Virus record (IMG/VR): IMGVR_UViG_3300027418_000012
Span: 1 to 54,995 of that record
Source: a virus
Reading direction: 5' to 3' (one strand)
DNA length: 54,995 nt
Within the stretch, counting starts at the first letter, position 1; each line of letters starts with the position of its first letter. A program made the translations under genes and the position numbers. Positions 1 to 6,399 of this stretch are shown here, one piece after another. The notes under the pieces were generated by a model that saw only the letters and a program-made list of their open reading frames with translations, was not told where the DNA came from and ran no database searches.

Positions 1-35
1 TGCCTACCCAATCAGACTACCCCACCATAATTATT

Positions 36-52
36 GACGGGGCTACCCCGTC
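36..52. promoter_or_regulatory. Short perfect hairpin upstream of first gene
   Basis: GACGGGG and CCCCGTC pair perfectly around a CTA loop, 23 bases before the first start codon. There is no T-run after it, so it is not a standard terminator. It may be the end of an upstream element cut by the window edge or a leader structure. Confidence 0.4.
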
Positions 53-75
53 ATCACTCGTAAACTCGTTATATT

Positions 76-390
76 ATGGCACAATTATCAATTGCAATGC
101 TTACAGAGCAAGCATTGGGTCAGTTAGACAAACTGACTTTCAACCTTGCCAACGCTGAATGCAGAGCATCAGCTAATGGCAATGTAGGTTTTAAAGTTAA
201 AACCGACCAAGGGAAGGTTATCACCTTCTGGACTTCTACGGCTGACGCAACCGTAAAAGCCCTTGATGACGCTGGAAACTTCCAGGTCATTCCAGGCACC
301 GGTTTGGCGGAAGAGAAACTTCCTGACGGTACCACTGCTTACGGGTTGATTGATAAATCATCAACAGGCCGTAACAGTTTCTGGAAGTAA
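76..390 (+). CDS. Hypothetical protein, 104 aa
   Basis: I do not recognise a family. The protein is soluble, without signal peptide or membrane segment. The middle (about residues 35-75) alternates hydrophobic and polar residues as in a small beta-rich domain, and Gly/Asp turns are frequent (for example DDAGNF and LPDGTTAYG). Base use looks more GC-rich than in the AT-rich genes that follow, which fits a highly expressed or recently acquired gene. A strong terminator follows 11 bases after the stop, so it is probably the last or only gene of its transcript. The ATG sits after an AT-rich leader (TCGTTATATT) with no Shine-Dalgarno sequence. Confidence 0.75.
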   Translation: MAQLSIAMLTEQALGQLDKLTFNLANAECRASANGNVGFKVKTDQGKVITFWTSTADATVKALDDAGNFQVIPGTGLAEEKLPDGTTAYGLIDKSSTGRNSFWK

Positions 391-400
391 CCTTCCAGAT

Positions 401-432
401 GAGAGAAGACTATATGTCTTCTCTCTTTTTTT
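401..432 (+). terminator. Rho-independent terminator
   Basis: A perfect 10-bp stem (GAGAGAAGAC with GTCTTCTCTC) closes a TATAT loop and is followed by seven T. It ends the transcript of the 104-aa gene. Confidence 0.93.
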
Positions 433-775
433 CTGTTACGTAACGTTTAACACGCAGTAGTTTGTAGACAATCTTATAGATTGCATAGTACTTTTCTCTC
501 ATAACTAATTGATTGTGAGAGAGTTAGTGTGTTACAGAAAGACAGGTGCGTATTTCTTAATGTATTTTCTATGCCATATATTCCAATTTTGCAGCGGATA
601 ATATGGCTATAACTAGCAGGTGTTAAGGCTAGTGCGTTCTATAAATACAGTTCTAATCTAAGTAAGACAGATAGACAAGCAAATGATATACCACATACAC
701 TGTGTTATATAGCTTGGAGTTCCTGATTGTACAAACGTAGATAGATTAGTATTGTATATATAGAGGTCACCTAAA
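430..775 (+). ncRNA. Structured non-coding region, leader of the next gene
   Basis: About 350 bases with no convincing gene but several perfect inverted repeats. TTTCTGT (430-436) pairs with ACAGAAA (534-540), extended by AACAC (449-453) with GTGTT (529-533). TCTCTCA (495-501) pairs with TGAGAGA (516-522), GCCATAT (573-579) with ATATGGC (601-607), and ACTAGC (612-617) with GCTAGT (628-633). The region ends in GAGGTCACC 16 bases before the next ATG, a motif repeated in the following leader. It could be a long regulatory 5' leader or a separate RNA. No tRNA-type T-arm was found. Confidence 0.5.
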
Positions 776-786
776 AATCTATTATT

Positions 787-978
787 ATGATTATTTTACT
801 TGGTTCTAATTACGACGGGGTTACAGACGTATACCATTTTTACTATCACAACAGTGAAACTAATTGGTATTATGAGATGGCCTGTAGAAACTCATTTGGT
901 ACAGCTGATATGAATTCACGTACTAAAGATATATCAATGGAAGAATTTAAACAACTAGCAGGTGATAGACTTGCTTAG
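787..978 (+). CDS. Hypothetical protein, 63 aa
   Basis: A small acidic protein rich in Tyr, Trp and Asn (residues 9-31), with no recognised domain. It reads like a compact soluble phage protein. The ATG follows an AT-rich stretch after the GGTCACC leader motif. The stop codon is the first base pair of the next hairpin (976-1008), so its 3' end is built into the following structured region. Confidence 0.6.
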   Translation: MIILLGSNYDGVTDVYHFYYHNSETNWYYEMACRNSFGTADMNSRTKDISMEEFKQLAGDRLA

Positions 979-1164
979 TGTTTACATTTAGCTAAAGTAA
1001 AAACACTACACATCTACAGGGACTATCCTTGATTATCCCCTGGTGTAGACCTTTAAGCAGTAAATCAAGCTATGTTGCTTATTGGACTTTTTCTTATTAA
1101 CTCCTCTGAGGGAGTATAAACCGTGTTAGGCTCAGAGCGTCCGTAGTATATCTACGGGGTCACC
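976..1164 (+). ncRNA. Structured leader with H-type pseudoknot
   Basis: Successive helices fill this gap. TAGTGTTT (976-983) pairs with AAACACTA (1001-1008). TCTACA/GGGA (1013-1022) pairs with TCCC/TGTAGA (1036-1049). TAAGCA (1054-1059) pairs with TGCTTA (1076-1081). A 5-bp stem ACTCC/GGAGT (1100-1115) has a loop TCTGAG that is exactly complementary to CTCAGA at 1131-1136, a textbook pseudoknot. CCGTAG/CTACGG (1141-1157) follows, and then GGGGTCACC 15 bases before the next ATG. This looks like a cis-regulatory RNA, but I cannot assign it to a known class. Confidence 0.55.
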
Positions 1165-1178
1165 AAAAATCATTAAAC

Positions 1179-1400
1179 ATGAAAAACATCATTAACTACG
1201 TTTGTAGCATCTCTGCCTCTCTGTTGATACTTATCTTCTTAGAAGGACTATTAACGAGAGGTATGGCCTTTAAATTTGAATTGTACGGTATTATAGCTTG
1301 GGTAGCCCAAGTAGTAATTACCATTTTCTTCATTTCTCTTGCTATTCTAATCACTCAATCTGATTTAGAAGACAAAAAACGCAAGACTAGATCATTTTAA
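1179..1400 (+). CDS. Small membrane protein, 73 aa
   Basis: Two hydrophobic segments are visible, about residues 4-26 (starting NIINYVCSIS) and 33-58 (ending FISLAILI), separated by a short loop and followed by a charged tail ending KKRKTRSF. This is the shape of a small inner-membrane hairpin protein. Function is unknown; holin, antiholin or superinfection-exclusion proteins share this shape, but it is far from the endolysin. It is preceded by the pseudoknot leader and followed by another structured leader, so it is probably controlled on its own. Confidence 0.65.
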   Translation: MKNIINYVCSISASLLILIFLEGLLTRGMAFKFELYGIIAWVAQVVITIFFISLAILITQSDLEDKKRKTRSF

Positions 1401-1405
1401 ACACT

Positions 1406-1490
1406 TTCAGGGAGCTCACCAGTGAGCTATAATCATAGTATAGTTTAGTTTATTATACTATGACTAGGGGTCATACATGAGCTCCCTGAA
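1406..1490 (+). promoter_or_regulatory. Leader with 13-bp closing helix and competing hairpin
   Basis: TTCAGGGAGCTCA (1406-1418) pairs perfectly with TGAGCTCCCTGAA (1478-1490). Inside it TCATAGTATA (1433-1442) pairs with TATACTATGA (1454-1463). The 5' strand of the outer helix can instead form AGCTCAC/GTGAGCT (1413-1419 with 1422-1428), so two mutually exclusive folds exist. GGGGTCA at 1467-1473 echoes the motif of the two previous leaders. The element ends 34 bases before the next start. It could be a switch; ligand or factor is unknown. Confidence 0.6.
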
Positions 1491-1524
1491 TCTATTACAT
1501 CATCATTTAATCATAATTACACTT

Positions 1525-1950
1525 ATGAAACAAGTTATCACTAGGGATATGCTTCCAAAAATAAAAGCACCCAAATTTAAAGTGGCAGGGTTTATTCTCA
1601 ATGAGTATGAGTTAAGATGCCTAATGCTTGAAACAGCAAAAAACAACATTCAAAGCGGTATTTCCGTTATTGATATGCAAAGCAATCAAAAGGCTTTTAT
1701 ACAAAAAGACGGCAGTTTAACTCAATACATTGGAGAATCATTAAAAATTAATGGCAAATTAGGCTTAGAATTACTTCAACACAGAGTAAGTAAACTTAAC
1801 GAACTAGCACAAATGTTAGATATAAGTCCTATTGAACTCCTTAAAACAGTTAATAAACTGTCTACCGTTGTAAAGTTAGAAGGACTAGAAATGATTAGCA
1901 AGTCTGTAATGGAAACAGTAGCAATTAAAAATAAGAAAAACAAAATTTAA
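1525..1950 (+). CDS. Hypothetical protein, 141 aa
   Basis: The start is placed at ATG 1525 because the upstream in-frame ATG at 1477 lies inside the leader helix. The protein is mostly helical; residues about 35-65 (ETAKNNIQSGISVIDMQSNQ) look alpha/beta. The C-terminal half carries a regular amphipathic stretch (HRVSKLNELAQMLDISPIEL) that resembles a small helix-turn-helix region, then a Lys-rich tail. It could bind nucleic acid, but no family is recognised. A short gene follows after 13 bases. Confidence 0.65.
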   Translation: MKQVITRDMLPKIKAPKFKVAGFILNEYELRCLMLETAKNNIQSGISVIDMQSNQKAFIQKDGSLTQYIGESLKINGKLGLELLQHRVSKLNELAQMLDISPIELLKTVNKLSTVVKLEGLEMISKSVMETVAIKNKKNKI

Positions 1951-1963
1951 ATCATTTTACACC

Positions 1964-2113
1964 ATGATACGCAAAAAAAACTTAGTCTTCAGGACTTACA
2001 ACCAATTCACAGAATGGTACTTAAAAATGTCTAGAAAGTTCATTAAACTTAAACTTATATACTTAAAACTATTTAGATCAAGTACTTATATAGCTGTTAC
2101 TATCAGCTATTAA
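1964..2113 (+). CDS. Short basic ORF, 49 aa
   Basis: The ATG follows AAATCATTTTACACC, the same kind of AATCATT leader used by neighbouring genes, 13 bases after the previous stop. The peptide is strongly basic and aromatic (MIRKKNLVFRTYNQF at the start, then SRKFIKLKLIYLKLF). It may be a nucleic-acid-binding or membrane-interacting peptide. There is no homology evidence; the case rests on spacing and leader. Confidence 0.4.
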   Translation: MIRKKNLVFRTYNQFTEWYLKMSRKFIKLKLIYLKLFRSSTYIAVTISY

Positions 2114-2440
2114 TATATTCTGTAATTGTAATTAAACATTAGTTTCCCCCAAACTAAGTAATGACTATGAGCCATTCCCACGCCAAAAGATCACATATTG
2201 TGACTGATAGTAACATCAGATAGGAGTGTAGGGTGTTGCAGGGCTCTGGTCATTTATTAAAGTGCACAATAGATATAACAGTATGGGAATCCATCCCTAC
2301 TAACACAGCTAGCGGACTGTTATACTATGTGCATAATCCATCTATTCCATAAAAACATTATGTAGATGGTGACCCGGAGACTGAAATATGTCAATGGGTG
2401 CCATTTATTAAAACCCTTTCATTTTATCACCAATCAATTC
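2114..2440 (+). ncRNA. Structured non-coding region upstream of the 194-aa gene
   Basis: A gap of 334 bases holds a hairpin TTAGTTT/AAACTAA with a loop of five C (2139-2157). It also holds a long helix in which TGCAC, ATAG and TATAACAGT (2263-2282) pair with ACTGTTATA, CTAT and GTGCA (2316-2333) with two bulged A, giving 18 base pairs. CCATCTA/TAGATGG (2338-2369) and AATGG/CCATT (2393-2405) follow. The region has no T-run terminator, so it is either a leader or an RNA processed from the transcript. Confidence 0.55.
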
Positions 2441-2447
2441 ATAAAAC

Positions 2448-3032
2448 ATGAAAACTTTCTCAATTAGTGCTCCATGGGACACTAAATCAATTGTCGTTAG
2501 AGTAGAACTAGGTAAATACGCTAACGGTAGAACTAGAATCAATCTTATAGATGATTCTGACAACGAGCCATATTGTACGGCTACAACTAACCTTCCTGAT
2601 GTCTTATTACTAGACAATGAAGTCTTTATCAAAGACTATTCAGAGAACGAAGGCGTATTAGACTTCTTAACTACGAACAACATCGTAATTGCTACAAACA
2701 AATGGGCAACCAGTGGTTTTGTAGATGTACAGGTGTGCACTCTCAATCCTGAATCAGAATGGGGAATGATTCCTAATCTTTATTCAGATGAAGAACCAGA
2801 GTATGACAGTGCTGGCTTTTCTGTATCTGATAGAACTGTAAATCAAGAATTTACAGCTACATTAGAACAAGATGAGCAAAGATATGATGATAAGCATAAC
2901 ACAATGCCACCTCCACCACTTGAAATAGATATGGTGACAGGTAAATGCATGTGGCTTATCAAAGATTATAAAATATGGGCTAATACATATGAAGAAGCTG
3001 TAAAGCATCTTGATGTGATTGAATCATTTTAA
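2448..3032 (+). CDS. Hypothetical protein, 194 aa
   Basis: An acidic soluble protein without a recognised family. The first ~95 residues (starting MKTFSISAPWDTKSIVVRVE) look beta-rich. A disordered acidic and Pro-containing stretch lies around residues 108-160 (DEEPEYDSAG; MPPPPLEID), and a compact C-terminal segment contains KCMWLIKDYKIWANTYEEAV. The layout resembles small phage proteins that modify host functions, but this is inference. It follows a 330-base structured leader and precedes a 75-aa gene by 9 bases. Confidence 0.65.
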   Translation: MKTFSISAPWDTKSIVVRVELGKYANGRTRINLIDDSDNEPYCTATTNLPDVLLLDNEVFIKDYSENEGVLDFLTTNNIVIATNKWATSGFVDVQVCTLNPESEWGMIPNLYSDEEPEYDSAGFSVSDRTVNQEFTATLEQDEQRYDDKHNTMPPPPLEIDMVTGKCMWLIKDYKIWANTYEEAVKHLDVIESF

Positions 3033-3041
3033 ATCATTAAC

Positions 3042-3269
3042 ATGAAAAAAGCATTAGAAGTATTATTTGGTATTAGAGAGCCTAAAAAGCTCTCTAAACC
3101 AATTGAACTATCATTTTCTACATTAATTCCTATTAGTAGGCCAGGTATGGGAGAATGGTTCAAAAGATATAACGTGGGCATATTGTCTGATAGACAATCA
3201 ACTAATGTCCAAATTAGAATGGGTAACATCATTAAGTATGTTGATCTACATTCTATAAGAAATTTTTAA
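3042..3269 (+). CDS. Hypothetical protein, 75 aa
   Basis: A small basic protein. The start is supported by the AAATCATTAACATG leader, nearly identical to the one before the 73-aa membrane protein. No domain is recognised; the C-terminal half (RYNVGILSDRQSTNVQIRMG) looks like short beta strands. It is the last gene before a terminator and probably shares a transcript with the 194-aa gene. Confidence 0.6.
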   Translation: MKKALEVLFGIREPKKLSKPIELSFSTLIPISRPGMGEWFKRYNVGILSDRQSTNVQIRMGNIIKYVDLHSIRNF

Positions 3270-3307
3270 TAGGACTTGGACCGGTTCTACTTCACTGAAC
3301 TAGCAGT

Positions 3308-3345
3308 TTGCAGGCTAATCTTTAAAACCTGCAATTTTTATTTTA
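3308..3345 (+). terminator. Rho-independent terminator
   Basis: TTGCAGG (3308-3314) pairs with CCTGCAA (3328-3334), followed by TTTTTATTTT. It ends the transcript of the 194-aa and 75-aa genes. Confidence 0.88.
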
Positions 3346-3381
3346 GGTAACAATAATTAATTAATTCATAATCAATCATTT

Positions 3382-4146
3382 ATGAAAAAGCAATCAGATG
3401 CTTCAATTCTAAAGACAATAATGCCTTTAGAAATCTTACGTAAAGACTCCAATAAGAGTCTTGGTATTTTAAACATGGTCAATAGACCAATTGTACCCTC
3501 ACATGTCACCTCTGTAGCTACATCAATTGAGAAAATAGGTCTTATACGACCTGTTGTTGTAGCTAATCTAGACTTAAAAGAGTTTAAAGGAGAATATATT
3601 ATAGACGGACAGCATTTGTTTAATGCTTGTATGAGACTAAACAAACATGTTCCTTATGTAAAAATAGACATAAACTCGGAAGAAGAACTAATAGACATAT
3701 TAGCCAGTCTTAACAATTCATCTAAAGCATGGACATTAAAAGACTATGTACAATCATGGGCATACATACGCTCAGATTTTAGAAAATTAGCTAAATATCG
3801 TCAAACATATGATTTAGAATTAGTAGCAATTGCAGGTATTCTGCATAAGTCTCCTAATATATTTCATTGTATGAACTTAATTAAGAAAGGTGAGCTGGTA
3901 ATTAAAAACGAAGCGGTAGCTGTCAAGGTGATGGAGTATACTAATGATCTATTAGGTGTATTCTACAAGTTTGATAGAAAAAACGCTAGAAAGTTAGTTA
4001 ATGCATATGTACAGTATGTAACAAACACTCATGATTCTTATAATCATAAAAAATTCTTAAATAACATTAACAAGCAGAAAAGTAAATTAGAACTGTTATT
4101 GGCTAATCCCGATGATGTAACTGATTTCTTTAATAAAATGTCTTAA
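3382..4146 (+). CDS. ParB/Srx-fold domain protein, 254 aa
   Basis: Residues about 35-105 match the ParB N-terminal (ParB/sulfiredoxin) fold: SHVTSVATSIEKIGLIRPVV followed by EYIIDGQHLFNACMRLN, the usual arrangement of a recruiting helix, a beta strand and the GQHR-like box (here DGQHLFNA). ParB-fold domains bind or hydrolyse nucleotides and often bind DNA. The rest (about 115-254) is helical and unlike the DNA-binding domain of chromosomal ParB, and no ParA partner is nearby. Phage members act in nuclease, partition or regulatory roles; which applies here is open. The gene sits between a terminator and a structured RNA. Confidence 0.75.
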   Translation: MKKQSDASILKTIMPLEILRKDSNKSLGILNMVNRPIVPSHVTSVATSIEKIGLIRPVVVANLDLKEFKGEYIIDGQHLFNACMRLNKHVPYVKIDINSEEELIDILASLNNSSKAWTLKDYVQSWAYIRSDFRKLAKYRQTYDLELVAIAGILHKSPNIFHCMNLIKKGELVIKNEAVAVKVMEYTNDLLGVFYKFDRKNARKLVNAYVQYVTNTHDSYNHKKFLNNINKQKSKLELLLANPDDVTDFFNKMS

Positions 4147-4149
4147 TGT

Positions 4150-4433
4150 TATTAAACTCGGTGAGACTAGCATGTGCTAGTATGGGTACTCTCTTACCCG
4201 AACCATAGATGCAAGACTGATCAACTATGAGATGCTGCAGATGAAAACTGGACGTTCTTAACTGAACTAGTAAGATGGCTGCCGTGATGGGGGCATACCA
4301 AAGAGACTACTGCATTAGCTAACGCTTCATAAGCCAGCACCGTTTTGAGTAGTATTGACTGAACCTGACAGCACAGCTGTTCAGATGTAGGGAACTTCAA
4401 CACAATCAGTACGTTAAGCTGATTATTTTTATT
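4150..4433 (+). ncRNA. Candidate structured RNA of about 280 nt with terminator
   Basis: No credible gene is seen here, but the stretch is densely structured. ACTAGCA/TGCTAGT (4166-4181) is followed by GGGTA/TACCC (4184-4199). ACTACT near 4306 can pair with AGTAGT near 4349, CTGAAC (4359-4364) pairs with GTTCAG (4379-4384), and a terminal hairpin with T-rich tail starts at 4404. It could be a free-standing small RNA or the 3' part of the ParB-gene transcript. CTGAACTAG at 4262-4270 also occurs at 3295-3303 before the previous terminator. It resembles no class that I recognise; RNase P and 6S hallmarks are absent. Confidence 0.55.
4404..4433 (+). terminator. Terminator of the 4150-4433 RNA
   Basis: AATCAG (4404-4409) pairs with CTGATT (4419-4424), followed by ATTTTTATT. 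The next ATG is only 25 bases downstream, leaving little room for a promoter. Confidence 0.75.
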
Positions 4434-4457
4434 AATCATTCATTAAATATAAAAACC

Positions 4458-4853
4458 ATGTCAAAAAAATTGACACCAACTATTGCCAAAGCATTGGCAG
4501 AGAAAGTACGAGCTGAACTAGTAGTTCGTCACAAAGGAAGCACTGAAACCATTACCAAAAAGGTTGAGTCTTCTAAACTCTATAAAGAGTTAATACTAAC
4601 CATCAAGAAAATTGATGAGCTTGACGAGAAAAAACAAGTTCTTAGAAAAGAAATAGAGGAGAATTTATCTACAAAAATGTATGATGTAGGTGTATCAGCT
4701 TATCACTCTACACCACATATATCTGTCAACTATCGTTCTGCATTCTCAGTGGAGAGTATTAAAGATATGATCTTGATAGAAGACTATATGTCTGAAGACG
4801 CAAAAACTCCAGAAGAGTTTGTCAAATTTATTGCTGATAAATTATCTAAATAG
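4458..4853 (+). CDS. Hypothetical coiled-coil protein, 131 aa
   Basis: A charged, mainly helical protein. Residues about 45-75 (LTIKKIDELDEKKQVLRKEI) form a predicted coiled coil. The C-terminus ends EEFVKFIADKLSK. No family is recognised. It heads a run of four closely spaced genes (4458-6030) that ends at a strong terminator, which suggests an operon. Confidence 0.65.
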   Translation: MSKKLTPTIAKALAEKVRAELVVRHKGSTETITKKVESSKLYKELILTIKKIDELDEKKQVLRKEIEENLSTKMYDVGVSAYHSTPHISVNYRSAFSVESIKDMILIEDYMSEDAKTPEEFVKFIADKLSK

Positions 4854-4860
4854 CAATTAT

Positions 4861-5037
4861 ATGACAATTGAACAACTGAATAGGCTGCTAAATGCAGCTT
4901 GTGAAATCATTACAGCATTAGAAGAGCATGCTGATGAATCATTAAAAGAAGATATTGATGCTTTCTTTAATGAAATTAAATATTCTGATGATATAAAAGA
5001 CGAAATTGATCATTATGAATTGGGTGGTGAAGCATAA
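4861..5037 (+). CDS. Hypothetical acidic protein, 58 aa
   Basis: The start is put at ATG 4861, seven bases after the previous stop. The longer frame from 4819 would overlap the upstream gene and add an unnatural hydrophobic lead. The protein is short, helical and acidic (EEHADESLKEDIDAFFNEI). Function is unknown. Confidence 0.6.
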   Translation: MTIEQLNRLLNAACEIITALEEHADESLKEDIDAFFNEIKYSDDIKDEIDHYELGGEA

Positions 5038-5068
5038 GTAATTAATAACAATTTAAAAACAATTTACC

Positions 5069-5416
5069 GTGAGTAAAAAATTAATCAAAGGTGTACAAAC
5101 AGCATTTGTTGCTGACATCAAAGCAGGAGTAAAAACAGAAGTATTAGTAAGTAAATATGGCTTTCCTAATAGAGGCAAGTTATATCAAACTATGTACTAT
5201 TTAAGAAAAACAGGTGTATTACCTAAAAGAAAGCATAAAACAGCTAAGAAAGTTGTTAAGCCTGTAATGACACAAACTAAAACTGTAGACAATACAGCGT
5301 CTATAAACAATTTTAGAACTGTGTTTTTCCAAGACTTTTCTGTGCAGATTCATAAGAAAGCTAATTCAAGAGTGGTATTGGATGAGAACAACAACGTCCA
5401 TATTTTAAACAACTAA
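5069..5416 (+). CDS. Putative DNA-binding protein, GTG start, 115 aa
   Basis: Starts with GTG after TTTAAAAACAATTTACC. The first half is basic and reads like a helix-turn-helix module: KAGVKTEVLVSKYGFPNR then GKLYQTMYYLRKTGVLPKRK, with a recognition-helix-like second helix. A Lys-rich linker and a short C-terminal segment follow. It may be a small regulator or transposase-type HTH protein. No partner domain is present, so regulation is the more likely role. Confidence 0.55.
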   Translation: MSKKLIKGVQTAFVADIKAGVKTEVLVSKYGFPNRGKLYQTMYYLRKTGVLPKRKHKTAKKVVKPVMTQTKTVDNTASINNFRTVFFQDFSVQIHKKANSRVVLDENNNVHILNN

Positions 5417-5427
5417 AAGTTAACCGT

Positions 5428-6030
5428 ATGTTATTTAAACAACGAGGATTTAACCACGAAGAAGAGATCTTTCATAGAGCTCTTAGCATAAGTGATGACG
5501 TTAAAAACATAGTAAGAGAGAAAATATTCTTCTCATGTTTTTGTAACGGATTACAAGCTATGGACTTGTTTGAAGACATAAATGACGCTCCAAGATCATT
5601 GTCTACAGTGACAGGTGATCTAGAAAAGTGTTTAGAAATGACTGATGGTCATGAAGAATATGAATATGCTTTACTGTGTTTCACTATGTATCAGAGACTT
5701 ACTAAACCTATTTTAGCAGATTATAAAATGCAGAATAGTACAGATCCTGAAGATAGAGAAGCTAGATTAAAACATAGAATTATAGAAGCTATTATGGAAT
5801 TAAAGCGTGAAGCTGATAGAGCTGAGTCTGATGAAGACAGTGATTATCCTGATGAAGAAAAGGGACCATTTGCTGTTAATCAAGAAAGAATGCTGACACG
5901 TTTAACATACATAAAAAAATCTAAGTATAACTTCAATACATATATGAATTTGATGAGAGGTGTTAAAAGCACTAAATCAGATTTTGATATAGATGGAATG
6001 TTAGGAAATATAATGAAAGGTGATGATTAG
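5428..6030 (+). CDS. Hypothetical acidic helical protein, 200 aa
   Basis: A mostly helical protein with many Glu/Asp; an acidic stretch at about residues 130-148 contains ESDEDSDYPDEEKG. The first part includes FFSCFCNGLQAMDLFEDIND. There is no signal peptide or membrane segment. I do not recognise a family. It is last in the 4458-6030 run and is followed by a terminator. Confidence 0.65.
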   Translation: MLFKQRGFNHEEEIFHRALSISDDVKNIVREKIFFSCFCNGLQAMDLFEDINDAPRSLSTVTGDLEKCLEMTDGHEEYEYALLCFTMYQRLTKPILADYKMQNSTDPEDREARLKHRIIEAIMELKREADRAESDEDSDYPDEEKGPFAVNQERMLTRLTYIKKSKYNFNTYMNLMRGVKSTKSDFDIDGMLGNIMKGDD

Positions 6031-6044
6031 TAAATAAGTAAAAG

Positions 6045-6071
6045 AGGGGGGCAGCAATGCCTCCTTTTTTT
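6045..6071 (+). terminator. Rho-independent terminator with GCAA loop
   Basis: GGGGGCA (6047-6053) pairs with TGCCTCC (6058-6064), with one G-U pair, around a GCAA loop, followed by seven T. It closes the 4458-6030 operon. Confidence 0.9.
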
Positions 6072-6107
6072 ATTACATTTGCTTCCCTTCATTTACAAAA
6101 CACACAC

Positions 6108-6398
6108 ATGTCACAACTTATCAACTATAGATTAAAAAATGGCTTTGGACAAGTTAGTAACAATATCATGAGAGATCCTGAAGTTTCTTTGCAAGAAAAG
6201 GCAGTTTATTCTTATCTTTGTACTTACTCAGATGCCATTACTAATCAGACATATGTTGGTATAGCTAAAATGGCAGATGAATGTGGAGTGTCTCAATCAA
6301 CTATTAAAAGAATATTAAATAGTCTTGAGAGTAAAAGAATAATAGTAAGAGTAACTCGTGGTAGTGGATTAACATCGTTTACAAACATATTAAAATAA
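6108..6398 (+). CDS. Helix-turn-helix protein, 96 aa
   Basis: ATG 6108 is chosen because the longer frame from 6057 begins inside the terminator. Residues about 20-90 form a winged-helix-like domain of the kind found at the N-terminus of phage and plasmid replication initiators (HTH_36 type). It has VSLQEKAVYSYLCTYSD, then MADECGVSQSTIKRILNSLE as helix-turn-helix, then IIVRVTRGSG as the wing. It ends right after this domain, so it has no initiator body and probably acts as a regulator. It sits just upstream of the large non-coding RNA region. Confidence 0.75.
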   Translation: MSQLINYRLKNGFGQVSNNIMRDPEVSLQEKAVYSYLCTYSDAITNQTYVGIAKMADECGVSQSTIKRILNSLESKRIIVRVTRGSGLTSFTNILK

Positions 6399-6399
6399 A

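Noticed and set aside
1477-1524. ATG 1477 as start of the 141-aa gene
   Set aside because: It lies inside the 3' strand of a perfect 13-bp helix; ATG 1525 follows a normal AT-rich leader.
6057-6107. ATG 6057 as start of the helix-turn-helix gene
   Set aside because: The codon is in the stem of a terminator and the added residues are translated from its T-run.
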